Notes: generated by a model not told the origin, from the letters alone. Counted from the first letter of the stretch, positions 36,190-45,965 are shown. The stretch: DNA of 64,000 bases from an uncultured Aquimarina sp. (GCF_947492405.1 NZ_CANLMP010000006.1:62001-126000), one strand, 5' to 3'. Translations and numbers: made by a program.

Positions 36190-38298
36190 ATGAGGTCACT
36201 AATCAATCATCTAATCAACGTTTTCCTAAGTTCTCAAGCCATTCATAAAAGCATATCTCTAGGATTTGCCTTAATCATAAGTTATCTGGGGTATAGTAAC
36301 AATATGCTACCATCTAATATGAATAGCTTCAAATACGATTCTAACGGAGCTATTGCATATGCTTATCCTATTGCTAATATCAAAATCGATGGTAACTCCT
36401 CTGACTGGCCAAAAGACCTTACCAAGTTTTCCATCGAAGATGTTCCTTTTGGCGACCATCCAAAAAACAAAGATGACTTTTCCGCACATTTTCAGGTAGG
36501 GTATAATCTATCTGAACAATCCTTATATGTTTTGGTAACAGTGATAGATGATTCTCATATCGTGGATACCACAGAAAAGGCGGACTGGAACACACAAGAC
36601 ACCTATAATCTCTATGTAGATGGTCAACATTCACCAAAAGGATCTGGTTTGGATTTATATCAGTTTGGGGAAAATTATAAGGAAATGATGGATCCAACTA
36701 CAAGTTGGGATCCCGAAACAAAAAATCACAGTTGGGATCAACTTGAAATAAAATTTAGTCGAAAAGGAACCACTACTATCTATGAATGTAAAATAAAATT
36801 AACAGGCCAATTAGCTGAAGGAAAAACTATCGGAATTGATCACGTAATTATAGATAAAGATGAAGATGATTCTACTACAAATACTTTTATTTCCTGGGGA
36901 AAAGGAGGCGGTAAAAGCCAGTCATCTTCTAGATTAGGAGATGTCATTCTGATGAAAACAAAAGAAACTACCGGAAAACTATCTGGTCGATTGGCATGGA
37001 AAGACAAAACCATAAAAGGATATCCAAACAGTATTCGGTTTACATCTACCACTAATCCTTCTCTCTGGACTCAGGCCTCTGTAGATTCTACAGGTATCTA
37101 CAAAATTGATCTTCCTGCTGGAGAGTATACTATTTCTTCTACTCAAAAGTTTTACAATCAAGATAATAAAGCTTTTAGAATAGATACTAAAAACTCTCAG
37201 CAAAAAGTTACTGTATCAGACAACAATACCATTACTGTCCCTGTCATTACATTATCAATCGCACCAGAATTGGATCTTATAGCAAAAAAAGGAATACTAC
37301 ACGATTTTGATGATAACAAAGAAGCATTAGTAGATCAGTTTATAAAAGCATATCAGGAATATTATCAAATTCCAGGAGTATCTCTTGCCCTAATCAAAGA
37401 TGGAAAGTTAGCTTATCACCAAACCTATGGAGTAAAAAACGTATATACAGAAGAAAAAGTAGACAAAACTACCTTATTTGAAGCAGCCTCAATAACGAAA
37501 CCCGTTTTTGGATTTGCAGTAATGCGATTAGTAGAACGTGGTGAAATTGATCTGGACAAACCATTATATGAATACTTACCTTTTGAAGCTATTGCACATG
37601 ATGAACGTTATAAATTGATTACAGCAAGACATGTGCTAACTCATAAAACCGGTTTTCCTAACTGGGCATGGATGAATGATGATGGTAAACTCGATATCAA
37701 ATTCACTCCCGGAACAGATTATAATTACTCCGGAGAAGGTTTTGAATACCTAAAACGAGTGGTGGCTCATATTACTAAGAAGGATATTAATGTATTACTT
37801 AAAGAGGAAGTACTAACTCCATTAGGCTTGGAGCATACCTATTTCGAAAAAAATGAGTATTTGGAAAAGGTAGTTGCCAATGGCCATTTTGATAATATGG
37901 CTACTAGGATGGATTTACCAAATGAAGCAGGCATGGCATGGAGTATGCATACGGAAGCCAAAACGTTTACCAACTTCTTACTTGGATTATCAACAAGAAA
38001 AGGATTAAAACCAGAAACGTACAAACAGATGTTTCATATAGAAACAGAAATACCCAAAGACAAAGGTGAAAACCGACCTAGTTGGGATGAGTATTTTGGG
38101 CTTAGTATACACATGGAAAAAACACCTTTTGGAAATACATTTGGTCACGGAGGTAATAATGGAGACTTTAAATGCCTGGCTAGAATGTATCAAGATCTTA
38201 ATATGGGATTTGTCGTATTCACCAATAGTAACAAAGGCGATCAATTATATAATGCTCTTATAGAATTTTTAATTGTAGGTAAGATAAATAAAAGTTAA
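36190..38298 (+). CDS. Sugar-binding-like domain fused to beta-lactamase-family serine hydrolase
   Basis: The 702-residue exported protein begins with a hydrophobic segment (SLGFALIISYLGY). Residues ~55-215 are CBM9/DOMON-like (IKIDGNSSDWPKDL, QSLYVLVTVIDDSHI, DTYNLYVDG). Residues ~255-345 form a carboxypeptidase-regulatory-like beta domain. Residues ~365-700 are a class-C beta-lactamase/esterase fold: ASITKPVFGFAVM (Ser434, Lys437), YNYSGEGFEYL (Tyr motif) and FGHGGNNGDF (third motif). It probably hydrolyses an ester or peptide bound to a polysaccharide at the envelope (inference). It stands alone between the ABC-F gene and a small unknown gene. Confidence 0.85.
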   Translation: MRSLINHLINVFLSSQAIHKSISLGFALIISYLGYSNNMLPSNMNSFKYDSNGAIAYAYPIANIKIDGNSSDWPKDLTKFSIEDVPFGDHPKNKDDFSAHFQVGYNLSEQSLYVLVTVIDDSHIVDTTEKADWNTQDTYNLYVDGQHSPKGSGLDLYQFGENYKEMMDPTTSWDPETKNHSWDQLEIKFSRKGTTTIYECKIKLTGQLAEGKTIGIDHVIIDKDEDDSTTNTFISWGKGGGKSQSSSRLGDVILMKTKETTGKLSGRLAWKDKTIKGYPNSIRFTSTTNPSLWTQASVDSTGIYKIDLPAGEYTISSTQKFYNQDNKAFRIDTKNSQQKVTVSDNNTITVPVITLSIAPELDLIAKKGILHDFDDNKEALVDQFIKAYQEYYQIPGVSLALIKDGKLAYHQTYGVKNVYTEEKVDKTTLFEAASITKPVFGFAVMRLVERGEIDLDKPLYEYLPFEAIAHDERYKLITARHVLTHKTGFPNWAWMNDDGKLDIKFTPGTDYNYSGEGFEYLKRVVAHITKKDINVLLKEEVLTPLGLEHTYFEKNEYLEKVVANGHFDNMATRMDLPNEAGMAWSMHTEAKTFTNFLLGLSTRKGLKPETYKQMFHIETEIPKDKGENRPSWDEYFGLSIHMEKTPFGNTFGHGGNNGDFKCLARMYQDLNMGFVVFTNSNKGDQLYNALIEFLIVGKINKS

Positions 38299-38440
38299 TG
38301 TATTATTGGTCTGTTAATATCCTAGCTAATTTCAATATATACTTTACAAATGATTACAATTTAGTTTAATTTAGTAATTCTTAAAAGGCAAAAGTTGCAC
38401 GCAACAAAACCACTTTCTATAGAAACAAATTCTGAATGTA

Positions 38441-38728
38441 ATGTTTAAAAATATATTTAAAAAAAGAAAAAAAGATTTAGCTATAAGATGTCAAACTTAT
38501 CTTCAATCTGGACCACCAAAACATATGTCTGATTATGTACCTGGATCTTTAACAGAGATTATTATTGCGCAAGGAGCTCAAGGAAACAAGCTAGATCCCG
38601 AGTTAGTAGAAATGGCTAGCATTATATTGGACGAGGCCCAGTCTATTCAGAAAACCGAAGATCACGAGATTAGAGATTATTTGTTACAAGGATCAGTTTT
38701 AGTAAATGAAATTCTTAATAGTCAGTAG
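38441..38728 (+). CDS. Small hypothetical protein
   Basis: A 95-residue cytoplasmic protein with a lysine-rich start (MFKNIFKKRKKDLAIRCQTY) and an acidic helical remainder (ELVEMASIILDEAQSIQKTE). No known motif, signal or membrane segment. It is a free-standing gene; the ATG is preceded by an AT-rich 142-base gap. Confidence 0.6.
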   Translation: MFKNIFKKRKKDLAIRCQTYLQSGPPKHMSDYVPGSLTEIIIAQGAQGNKLDPELVEMASIILDEAQSIQKTEDHEIRDYLLQGSVLVNEILNSQ

Positions 38729-38814
38729 CACAGCTTTACAAAAGAATAAAAAATAAAAACAAGAAGTGATTAATCTAATCTAAAACTAAACACAACAATG
38801 TACTCTGACAATTC

Positions 38815-39477
38815 ATGAACCGTTACAAAACAACATTTGAAACATGGAACAAAATAGCTTCTCTTTATGAAGAAGTCTTTATGGATATTGAGCTATATAA
38901 TGACACCTATTCATTTTTTTGTAAGCAAGTGAATAAAAAAAAACCTTCTATCTTAGAAATAGGTTGTGGCCCTGGCAATATTACGAAGCACATACTCTCT
39001 AAAATACCTGATTGCTCCATACTGGGAATCGATATTGCACCCAATATGGTAAAATTAGCACAAAAAAATAATCCTGCTGCGGATTTCAAAGTAATGGATG
39101 GAAGAAAAATCAACACCATACAATCCAAATTTGATGGTATTATTAGTGGTTTTTATTTGCCATATTTGTCAAAATCATATCGTTTCAATTTCATAAAAGA
39201 TTGTGAACGATTATTAAATAATAACGGGATTTTATATATAAGTTTTGTAGAAGGTGACCAGAACAATTCGGGTTATCAAACTGGCAGTACAGGGCATAAA
39301 GTTTATTTCCATTATCATAATCTAAATAACTTGAAAAAAGAGTTGACAGATCATCATTTTTCTATACTTAAAATTATTCATAAACAGTATCCTAAAAAAG
39401 ATGAAACTACAGAGATACATACTATTGTTATTGCCAAACAAATCAGAAAACAACGCATAGAAATACTCATATTCTAA
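38815..39477 (+). CDS. Class I SAM-dependent methyltransferase
   Basis: This encodes 220 residues with motif I ILEIGCGPGNITKHIL (SAM binding), motif II-like SILGIDIAPNMVKLA, and motif IV-like FDGIISGFYLPYL. The fold is the common Methyltransf_11/25 type; the substrate is not deducible. No close operon partner: the upstream gene ends 86 bases before it, the downstream starts 83 bases after. Confidence 0.88.
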   Translation: MNRYKTTFETWNKIASLYEEVFMDIELYNDTYSFFCKQVNKKKPSILEIGCGPGNITKHILSKIPDCSILGIDIAPNMVKLAQKNNPAADFKVMDGRKINTIQSKFDGIISGFYLPYLSKSYRFNFIKDCERLLNNNGILYISFVEGDQNNSGYQTGSTGHKVYFHYHNLNNLKKELTDHHFSILKIIHKQYPKKDETTEIHTIVIAKQIRKQRIEILIF

Positions 39478-39560
39478 TAACTTCACTAAAAGAATAATAA
39501 GTATATTAGTAATGCTATAACATCAGAAAACGCAACATAAAATCATTAAAACCAACCACA

Positions 39561-40001
39561 ATGAACTTCAAAGGATTTAAAGATATTGATAAACCCAGAT
39601 CGTTAGTTGTAGAAATTTTTAAAGACCCTAAGTACTTAGGAGAATACCAAGAGGGGTTTGTAAGAAAAGAATTAATTAGCGGAACTGAGGGTCAAGATGG
39701 TGCTATTTCGAAAATGTACTATAAATCAAACAAGTACGACATGGAGCTGACCGAAACGATCACTGCTAATCGACTTCCAGATACTTTTGAAGCTTTTTAT
39801 CATCATAAACATATGGACAATACCATGAAATGTTCTTTTATTTCTATTGATGAGAATAAAACTAGGTATGAATACGAAGTAAAGTATACTAGAATTAATT
39901 GGTTTATGCCAAAACTAATGGCAATCTTATTTCCTGGTATGTATAGAAAACAAGGTGAAAAATGGATGCAGAATTTTAAAGTTTTTGTAGAGAAACAATA
40001 A
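39561..40001 (+). CDS. SRPBCC/START-like domain protein
   Basis: The 146-residue protein matches the SRPBCC (polyketide-cyclase/START) pattern: an N-terminal strand with RSLVVEIFKDPKYLGEYQ, a beta sheet (DMELTETITANRLPDTFEAF), and a C-terminal amphipathic helix (GEKWMQNFKVFVEKQ). Such proteins bind hydrophobic ligands. Ligand unknown. Confidence 0.75.
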   Translation: MNFKGFKDIDKPRSLVVEIFKDPKYLGEYQEGFVRKELISGTEGQDGAISKMYYKSNKYDMELTETITANRLPDTFEAFYHHKHMDNTMKCSFISIDENKTRYEYEVKYTRINWFMPKLMAILFPGMYRKQGEKWMQNFKVFVEKQ

Positions 40002-40041
40002 TGCTATACGCTATACATTAATATATAAATACAAGTACGTC

Positions 40042-40365
40042 ATGTGGGAGGAGAAACTAAAAATCTATGATCAACTAGTTGCCAAATGTTCCAGGTTCAA
40101 ACGAAAAGGCAAGACAATGCCTTACACATCTGCTAACGGATATATGTTTTCTTTATTTAATAAAGCGGGCGAAATCGGAATTAGATTCTCTAAAGAGGTA
40201 CAACAAAAATATATGGAAGAAATCCCCACAACCTTATATAAATCGTATGGAGCGGTGATGAAAGGATATGTTTTAATTCCCGAATCTATGTGGGAAGATT
40301 TGGATTCTTTAGCAGTCTATCTCGATGAAAGCTATGATTATGTAATGTCACTGGAACCAAAATAA
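40042..40365 (+). CDS. TfoX/Sxy N-terminal-like protein
   Basis: This encodes 107 residues. RKGKTMPYTSANGYMFSLF, then EIGIRFSKEVQQKYMEEI and KSYGAVMKGYVLIPESMW match the TfoX N-terminal-like family of small cytoplasmic proteins. Full TfoX governs competence in gamma-proteobacteria; the short Bacteroidota form has no demonstrated role that I know of. It is 15 bases upstream of the acetyltransferase ATG, suggesting co-transcription. Confidence 0.75.
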   Translation: MWEEKLKIYDQLVAKCSRFKRKGKTMPYTSANGYMFSLFNKAGEIGIRFSKEVQQKYMEEIPTTLYKSYGAVMKGYVLIPESMWEDLDSLAVYLDESYDYVMSLEPK

Positions 40366-40380
40366 TAGTTTTTGAAATAT

Positions 40381-40908
40381 ATGAGTCAAGAATACCTGAT
40401 AAGAGATGCTAATCCTAATGAATTTATCAAAATAGGAGAACTCATGGTTAAAGTCTATTCCCAACTAGATGGATTTCCTAGTCAAAAAGAACAACCTAAC
40501 TATTACAGAACACTTGCCAATATTGGGAGTTTCACAGAGAAACCCAAAACCAGGTTATTAATTGCCATTTCTGAAAATGGTGAAATCGGTGGTGGTGTTG
40601 TTTATTTTAGTGATATGAAATATTATGGCTCCGGCGGAACTGCTACCCAAGAAAAAAATGCTTCAGGTTTTAGGTTATTAGCTGTGGCTCCAACGGCTAG
40701 AGGAAAAGGAATTGGCAAACTCCTTACTGAAGCCTGTATTGAACTAGCAAAAGATGAAAAACAACATCAAGTAATCATTCATTCAACCAAGGCAATGCAA
40801 ATTGCCTGGAAAATGTATGAAAAAATTGGATTTAAACGATCGGAAGATTTAGATTTTAAACAAGAAGAACTTTCCGTTTATGGTTTTAGACTATCGCTAT
40901 CCTCATAA
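40381..40908 (+). CDS. GNAT-family N-acetyltransferase
   Basis: The ATG at 40381 is preferred over an in-frame TTG three codons upstream. The 175-residue product has the GNAT acetyl-CoA-binding motif ASGFRLLAVAPTARGKGIGK (R/Q-x-x-G-x-G/A) and the C-terminal QIAWKMYEKIGFKRSEDLDF strand-helix pattern. Substrate unknown. It ends the short cluster with the TfoX-like gene. Confidence 0.9.
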   Translation: MSQEYLIRDANPNEFIKIGELMVKVYSQLDGFPSQKEQPNYYRTLANIGSFTEKPKTRLLIAISENGEIGGGVVYFSDMKYYGSGGTATQEKNASGFRLLAVAPTARGKGIGKLLTEACIELAKDEKQHQVIIHSTKAMQIAWKMYEKIGFKRSEDLDFKQEELSVYGFRLSLSS

Positions 40909-41106
40909 AACATATCCAGCAATATTTTTAGTTTACTTCTAATGATATCTATTGTATTTACCTAGGTGTAATTATATCGCTTTTCATTCTATTTCCTTAA
41001 ATAAAACAAGCATTTTTATTCCTTTTGTTTCCTGCCTAGGACGTCAAGAAAGGGAAAAAAACCCTAACATTACCGGTTGTACACCTGTGCATAAACCGTT
41101 TTTTAC

Positions 41107-41140
41107 TTGTTGATTGACAAACACTTGCATAATACATTTG
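41107..41140 (+). promoter_or_regulatory. Bacteroidota-type promoter for the lipoprotein gene
   Basis: TACATTTG (41133-41140) matches TAnnTTTG exactly. Candidate -33 TTG boxes lie at 41107-41109 (23-base spacing) and 41114-41116 (16-base spacing). The ATG is 65 bases downstream, leaving a leader containing AATTCCGGAATA. The rest of the 297-base gap from 40909 shows no gene. Confidence 0.6.
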
Positions 41141-41205
41141 CTCCCACAAAGGTAATTCCGGAATACCTAAGTAAATTAATTACATACTTTTAAAACCTAT
41201 TAATT

Positions 41206-42075
41206 ATGAAAAAATCAATTTTTAAAACACTAGCCATCGTTATGACTTTTGGAGTAGTATTCGTAGCATGTGAAGACAGAGAAGAAGAGTTACAAGATGA
41301 ACAATTACAAGAAGTACATGAAACTCCAACAAAAGACGCTATTTACCCAACAGAAGTAAGTGAGACTTCACTAGAAGTGGCAAAAATCCAAAAAAACGGC
41401 CATGAATATCGCTTTATAGCAGTAGGAGAAAATGATGATATGGTTGTTATCGAAAAACTATATGGTACTGCAGAAAAAAGCAACGAAGACAGTAACTTAG
41501 GCGAAGACTTAACACCATTCGATATCTTTGTTTCTTTGACTAATGCTAGTATTCAGGTTCCGGAACGTATCGCAAAAACTGCAGAAGGATCAGCTTTGGC
41601 TAATTCAGGAAGACAAATTAACGAGTCTCTAGCACCAATAGAAATCTTAGACCCTAGCTATACGGATAGTACTATTGAAAAAGCTTGTTATGATGTAGGT
41701 TCTACAGGGTTTAGAAACTCATATTGTGGTGGTACTCCGGTTACATCAACTCCTACCGATATCCGATTCTGTGATAATGGATTATGGTATTCCAATACCC
41801 GTAATTCACATTATGGTGGATCTTGGAGAGAACGAGATGACATAAACACCTGGACTAATGTAAAATGTGGATTGACCAGAGTTCAGTTCTACGCTTGGAA
41901 AAGCAGCGGAATCTGGCCATTTAACAGTTACTCTTGGCAATTACATTACCAGGTAGATTTCACCAACGGTATATGGTATGCGAATTACTATTCATCTGAT
42001 TATACAGAAAGAGAAGTAAGAAGAACAAGACCAACTAATAGTGGTTCTTTTAGAGCCTATACTAGATTCTTCTAG
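41206..42075 (+). CDS. Lipoprotein of unknown function
   Basis: This encodes 289 residues with a clear lipobox (VVFVACED). After an acidic spacer (EEELQDEQLQEVHE) the middle is soluble; the C-terminal half is aromatic- and glycine-rich with four cysteines (EKACYDVGSTGFRNSYCGG, IRFCDNGLWYSN, VKCGLTRVQFYAWKS). No domain is recognised. Its own promoter and a strong terminator flank it, so it is a monocistronic envelope protein. Confidence 0.75.
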   Translation: MKKSIFKTLAIVMTFGVVFVACEDREEELQDEQLQEVHETPTKDAIYPTEVSETSLEVAKIQKNGHEYRFIAVGENDDMVVIEKLYGTAEKSNEDSNLGEDLTPFDIFVSLTNASIQVPERIAKTAEGSALANSGRQINESLAPIEILDPSYTDSTIEKACYDVGSTGFRNSYCGGTPVTSTPTDIRFCDNGLWYSNTRNSHYGGSWRERDDINTWTNVKCGLTRVQFYAWKSSGIWPFNSYSWQLHYQVDFTNGIWYANYYSSDYTEREVRRTRPTNSGSFRAYTRFF

Positions 42076-42101
42076 AAAACCATATTACACAAAAAATAAT
42101 G

Positions 42102-42135
42102 GAGCCCTTAACATCATTAGTGATGTTAAGGGTTC
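42102..42135 (+). terminator. Rho-independent terminator
   Basis: A perfect 12-bp stem, CCCTTAACATCA / TGATGTTAAGGG, with a TTAG loop and followed by a T-rich tail (TTCATTTTATTA), 30 bases after the lipoprotein stop. Confidence 0.9.
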
Positions 42136-42236
42136 ATTTTATTAGTATTAAATTTCAGAAAGATTTACCATAGTTGATTCTTTCCAATAATAGATTCTTA
42201 CTATTTTAGTATACTCCAAAAGCAACTTTAAAGTAT

Positions 42237-42821
42237 ATGTCATACCTCAATTCGCTCGTTTGGTTATTTTGTTTTTCGATATTTTTTGCTTCTTCGGCTC
42301 ACGCTCAAAATAAGTTTGAAAAAGAATATCGGATTAAAACTTCGATTGTTCCCAAATCGGCTTTAGATTTTATGACTGATGGACCTTTTGATAAAAAAAT
42401 CAAATGGTATGCGGAAGAAAGCCAGGATGGCAAAAGTATCGAAGCAAAAACGATTTATAAAAACAAAAAGTATAGCATCGAATTTAATGTAGATGGAAAA
42501 CCACAGGATGTAGAACAAAAGATTCCTTTCACTTCCATTCCAGAAGATTTGAGAAAACAAATTCAAAATTCTTTAGATAGTATTTTCACTAAATCAAAAG
42601 TCAAAAAAACTCAAAAACAATGGGTTGGTTCTCGCTCAGCTCTTATTTCATTAATCAATCAAACTATAGTAACAGAAAATTATGATGTTAACTATGAATT
42701 GATAGTAAAGGGTAAAAAAGACACTCAATATGCTTACTATGAGATACTTTATAACGACAAAGGTGTTCGATTAAAAATGCTGAAAATTATACACGCCAAT
42801 ACAGATAATCTTCTTTATTAA
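42237..42821 (+). CDS. Exported hypothetical protein
   Basis: This encodes 194 residues with a signal peptide (LVWLFCFSIFFASSAHA). The mature part (FEKEYRIKTSIVPKSALDFM, then YSIEFNVDGKPQDVEQKIPF) alternates strands like PepSY/beta-lactamase-inhibitor-like folds, a weak resemblance only. It lies 3 bases before the DUF2490 gene, so they form an operon. Confidence 0.7.
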   Translation: MSYLNSLVWLFCFSIFFASSAHAQNKFEKEYRIKTSIVPKSALDFMTDGPFDKKIKWYAEESQDGKSIEAKTIYKNKKYSIEFNVDGKPQDVEQKIPFTSIPEDLRKQIQNSLDSIFTKSKVKKTQKQWVGSRSALISLINQTIVTENYDVNYELIVKGKKDTQYAYYEILYNDKGVRLKMLKIIHANTDNLLY

Positions 42822-42824
42822 GTT

Positions 42825-43538
42825 ATGAAAACTAAAAGAGCTTTCATATTGGTTTATGTATTCAATGTTATTTGTTATCAAATGATAGCACAAACATCCT
42901 TCACTTCAGGATTATTGCCTAAGATAGTTGTGTCTAATAAACTTTCGGATAACATCAAATTAATTAATAGCATTGAATCTCGTCAGCAATTATGGGAACA
43001 TCAACCGGATAATGATTTATCTTATGATTATTTGTTAACCGATTTTACTAATATCCTTTCTTTTAAGTTATCAGCCGATAAGGTTTTTAATATTGGATAC
43101 TTGTTACGAATCGAAGAAGATGAACTAATTCATCGCTCCATCTTTCAACATTCTATCGCACAACAACTAGAAAACTTAAGAGTTGCTCACCGTTTTGTTA
43201 CAGATCAAACATTTAGCAGAAAAGAATCTCCAGAATTCAGACTTCGATATCGTTTTACTGTAGAATTACCGTTTAATGGATACAGAGTAGACTCAGGAGA
43301 ATTTTATATTAAAATAAATAATGAGTACTTAGGGTCTTATCAAGGTTCTAATGCGGATTTAGAAATAAGAATCATTCCTTTCATTGGATATGCAGTTAAT
43401 CCGAAAAGTAAACTTGAAATTGGACCAGATTATCGGTTAAGTCAATTACTCGAATCTGGAACCAAAAATCGATTATGGTTGAGTTTTAATTACTACTATG
43501 CAATGGACTGGTTAAAATCTATCAAAAATGAAAACTAA
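42825..43538 (+). CDS. DUF2490 outer-membrane protein
   Basis: The 237-residue protein has a signal peptide (AFILVYVFNVICYQMIAQ) and barrel-like strands (YSVRLRYRFTVELPFNGYRV-type, FYIKINNEYLGSY, RLWLSFNYYYAMDW). This is the pattern of DUF2490 proteins, predicted outer-membrane barrels found throughout Bacteroidota. It overlaps the next gene by 11 bases, indicating translational coupling with the YdeI-like gene. Confidence 0.82.
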   Translation: MKTKRAFILVYVFNVICYQMIAQTSFTSGLLPKIVVSNKLSDNIKLINSIESRQQLWEHQPDNDLSYDYLLTDFTNILSFKLSADKVFNIGYLLRIEEDELIHRSIFQHSIAQQLENLRVAHRFVTDQTFSRKESPEFRLRYRFTVELPFNGYRVDSGEFYIKINNEYLGSYQGSNADLEIRIIPFIGYAVNPKSKLEIGPDYRLSQLLESGTKNRLWLSFNYYYAMDWLKSIKNEN

Positions 43539-44106
43539 ACTCGAATTATATTTCAAAAATGATACAGAATGGCGTACCTGGCTTCATGAAAATCATGCGA
43601 CCAGTGATGGTATATATTTGATTTTTTATAAAGTAGAAAGTAAGGAACCTAGTATGCGCTGGGAAGAAGCGGTGAAGGTAGCACTTTGTTATGGATGGAT
43701 TGATTCTACCGTAAAAAGATTGGATGAAGAACGAAGAAGACAATATTTCTGCCCACGAAAACCTAAAAGCGTATGGAGTAAATTAAATAAAACGTATATC
43801 ATTGATCTAATCAAAGATAATTTAATGCATCAAAGTGGATTGAATATCATTGAAATTGCAAAAAAGAATAACTCCTGGACAGCACTGGATGATGTAGAAA
43901 ACGGTGTTATTCCTCAGGATCTAAAAAGAGCTTTTAACACTAATTCTAAAGCATTTACTAACTATCAAAATTTTGCACCAAGCTATCGGAAAAACTACTT
44001 ATATTGGCTCAATCAAGCAAAACGACAAGAAACGAGGGACAAAAGAATTCTGGAAATCATAAGACTTTGTAAAGCCAATATCAAAACAAGAGATAATGGT
44101 AGGTAG
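43528..44106 (+). CDS. YdeI/OmpD-associated family protein
   Basis: This encodes 192 residues with the family signature WLHENHATSDGIYLIFYK, WEEAVKVALCYGWIDSTVKR, then RRRQYFCPRKPKSVWSKLNK and a helical C-terminus. Members have been tied to resistance to cationic peptides and bacteriocin protection in other bacteria, but the mechanism is unclear. No signal peptide; cytoplasmic. It overlaps the DUF2490 barrel gene upstream, which fits an envelope-related role, and is convergent with the LytTR regulator. Confidence 0.88.
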   Translation: MKTKLELYFKNDTEWRTWLHENHATSDGIYLIFYKVESKEPSMRWEEAVKVALCYGWIDSTVKRLDEERRRQYFCPRKPKSVWSKLNKTYIIDLIKDNLMHQSGLNIIEIAKKNNSWTALDDVENGVIPQDLKRAFNTNSKAFTNYQNFAPSYRKNYLYWLNQAKRQETRDKRILEIIRLCKANIKTRDNGR

Positions 44107-44108
44107 CT

Positions 44109-44837
44109 TTAAAACATTATTTTTTTGATATTATCCATATATCCGCGGCTTACACGAACAACATCTTGATTATGCATCACGATATCATATGTCTTTGTAT
44201 ATTTATTGAGTTCTTTTACTTTATTAAGATTGATAATAGAAGATCTGTGTACCCTAATAAATAAAGATGGATCAAGTTTTTCTTCTAAAACTGAAATTCC
44301 AAAATTACTTAAATACGTTCCTTCTATCGTGATTAGCTTCGAGTAATCTCCGTAGGCTTCTACACGAATAATTTCTTCTACTGCTATGGTAATAAGCTTA
44401 TTACGCGACTGAACTAAAATACGTTCTGGATAACTATTTCGATCCATTAACAGGCTTTCAGCTAAAGGTCTTATCGCACTTTCCTTACTATGATCCGTTA
44501 ATCGTTCGACAGCTATTTTAAATCGTTCTTTTGTATAAGGTTTAAGTAAATAATCAATTGCGTGAACTTCAAAAGCCTGTAGCGCATATTTATCATATGC
44601 TGTCGAAAAAATGATTTGGGGTATTTCTTCTATATGAGTAAGTACATCAAAACCAGTCATTCCAGGCATTTGTATATCTAAAAAAACAAGATCTGGTTTA
44701 AATTCGTTAATCATCTTCACTGCATCTACACCATTATTCGCTTCACCCAACAGAACTAATTCAGGAAAGTCTAACAAGTATTCCTTTATAAGCTTTCTCC
44801 CAGCAACCTCATCATCTACAATTATTACTTTCTTCAT
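44109..44837 (-). CDS. LytTR-family response regulator
   Basis: The 242-residue regulator has a REC domain (KKVIIVDDEVAGRKLIKEYL, phospho-acceptor in LVFLDIQMPGMTGFD, STAYDKYALQAFEV with the signalling Thr/Ser and KPY Lys) and a C-terminal LytTR DNA-binding domain (ILVQSRNKLITIAVEEIIRV, then FIRVHRSSIINL). It is encoded directly after its histidine kinase (3-base gap). TGAATGG repeats between the kinase gene and the divergent receptor gene are a likely binding site. Confidence 0.92.
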   Translation of the reverse strand: MKKVIIVDDEVAGRKLIKEYLLDFPELVLLGEANNGVDAVKMINEFKPDLVFLDIQMPGMTGFDVLTHIEEIPQIIFSTAYDKYALQAFEVHAIDYLLKPYTKERFKIAVERLTDHSKESAIRPLAESLLMDRNSYPERILVQSRNKLITIAVEEIIRVEAYGDYSKLITIEGTYLSNFGISVLEEKLDPSLFIRVHRSSIINLNKVKELNKYTKTYDIVMHNQDVVRVSRGYMDNIKKIMF

Positions 44838-44840
44838 TTT

Positions 44841-45911
44841 TTAAATAGTAAAATTAATTTTTAGCCCCTGAGGAATATTTTCAGTAAGATGTAATGTCGT
44901 TTGATACATTTTTTCCAAACGCATTTTAGTATTAGTTAGCCCTATTCCCTTCCCGAATATTGCTTCCTTATCTTCAATTCCTACACCAGTATCTGCAACC
45001 TCAAAAAACAACCCATTCTCCCTTTTTTGGATTGTAATAGAAATTGTACCTCCATTTATTAAAGAGGCTAAACCATGTTTGACAGAATTTTCGACCAGCG
45101 GTTGCAATAGCATTGGAGGAATCATTTCATTCATTACTTCTTGAGCTACCTCAATATTAACTTGAAGACGTTCCTGAAATCTTTCTTTTTCTAATGCTAG
45201 ATATTTTTTCACAAAACTAAGTTCTTCTTGTAGAGGTACTTTTTCTACTTTGGAAGCTTGTAATTGATATCTAAACAAATCAGATAACTCAGCAATCATA
45301 TGCCTTGTTTTTTCATTACCTGGAGGAACTGAAGCACTAATTGTATTAAAAACATTATATAAAAAATGAGGATTTAATTGTGCTTTTAGTGCAGACAATT
45401 CACTTTTTAAAGCTGCTGATCTTAACTCTCCTTCAACCTTTATTTTTTTCTGATTATCAATATGATATTGATAAGAATGTAAAATCCCAAACTGTAGTAC
45501 ATAAAATAATGCGGGTAGATATATGTCCCAGATCTGCACTACTCCTTTTAAATAGAAAAAACCAAAGAATTCACTAAACAAATAATACCCTTGTTTCCAT
45601 ATAAGTACAAAAGCAGGTAGTAATATAATATGCAAGAGTACCCTTTTTTTCATTGGCCAAGCTTTTAGTTTTCTAAACAAAAGCCACCAAATTGGTAATG
45701 TAATTAATAATTTTAATGAATAACCTAATCCACTGTCATCCATAAAACTTCTTGGATCAAATAAGGTTCCTGATTCTCCATTATATGCTCCGCGATTAAT
45801 CCACAATGCAATATGATAAGCACTAGCAAAAAATAAATAAAACCCTATAAAAGCAATAAATTCTACAACTCGAATACCAGCAAAACTTCTATGTAATAAT
45901 GTTCTTTTCAT
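44841..45911 (-). CDS. LytS/YpdA-type sensor histidine kinase
   Basis: The ATG at 45911 (MKRTLLHRSF) is preferred to a TTG five codons upstream. The ~356-residue protein has four membrane segments (residues ~10-150) without a large sensor domain, then the His_kinase family core: LKAQLNPHFLYNVFNTISAS with the phospho-accepting His, and the ATPase motifs LQPLVENSVKHGL and FEVADTGVGIEDK. Signal unknown. It pairs with the LytTR gene that follows and is divergent from a TonB-type receptor gene. Confidence 0.92.
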   Translation of the reverse strand: MKRTLLHRSFAGIRVVEFIAFIGFYLFFASAYHIALWINRGAYNGESGTLFDPRSFMDDSGLGYSLKLLITLPIWWLLFRKLKAWPMKKRVLLHIILLPAFVLIWKQGYYLFSEFFGFFYLKGVVQIWDIYLPALFYVLQFGILHSYQYHIDNQKKIKVEGELRSAALKSELSALKAQLNPHFLYNVFNTISASVPPGNEKTRHMIAELSDLFRYQLQASKVEKVPLQEELSFVKKYLALEKERFQERLQVNIEVAQEVMNEMIPPMLLQPLVENSVKHGLASLINGGTISITIQKRENGLFFEVADTGVGIEDKEAIFGKGIGLTNTKMRLEKMYQTTLHLTENIPQGLKINFTI

Positions 45912-45965
45912 AATTATATTCAACACCTACAAAACTAAAATTAAAATACGATGTACATATCAAAA

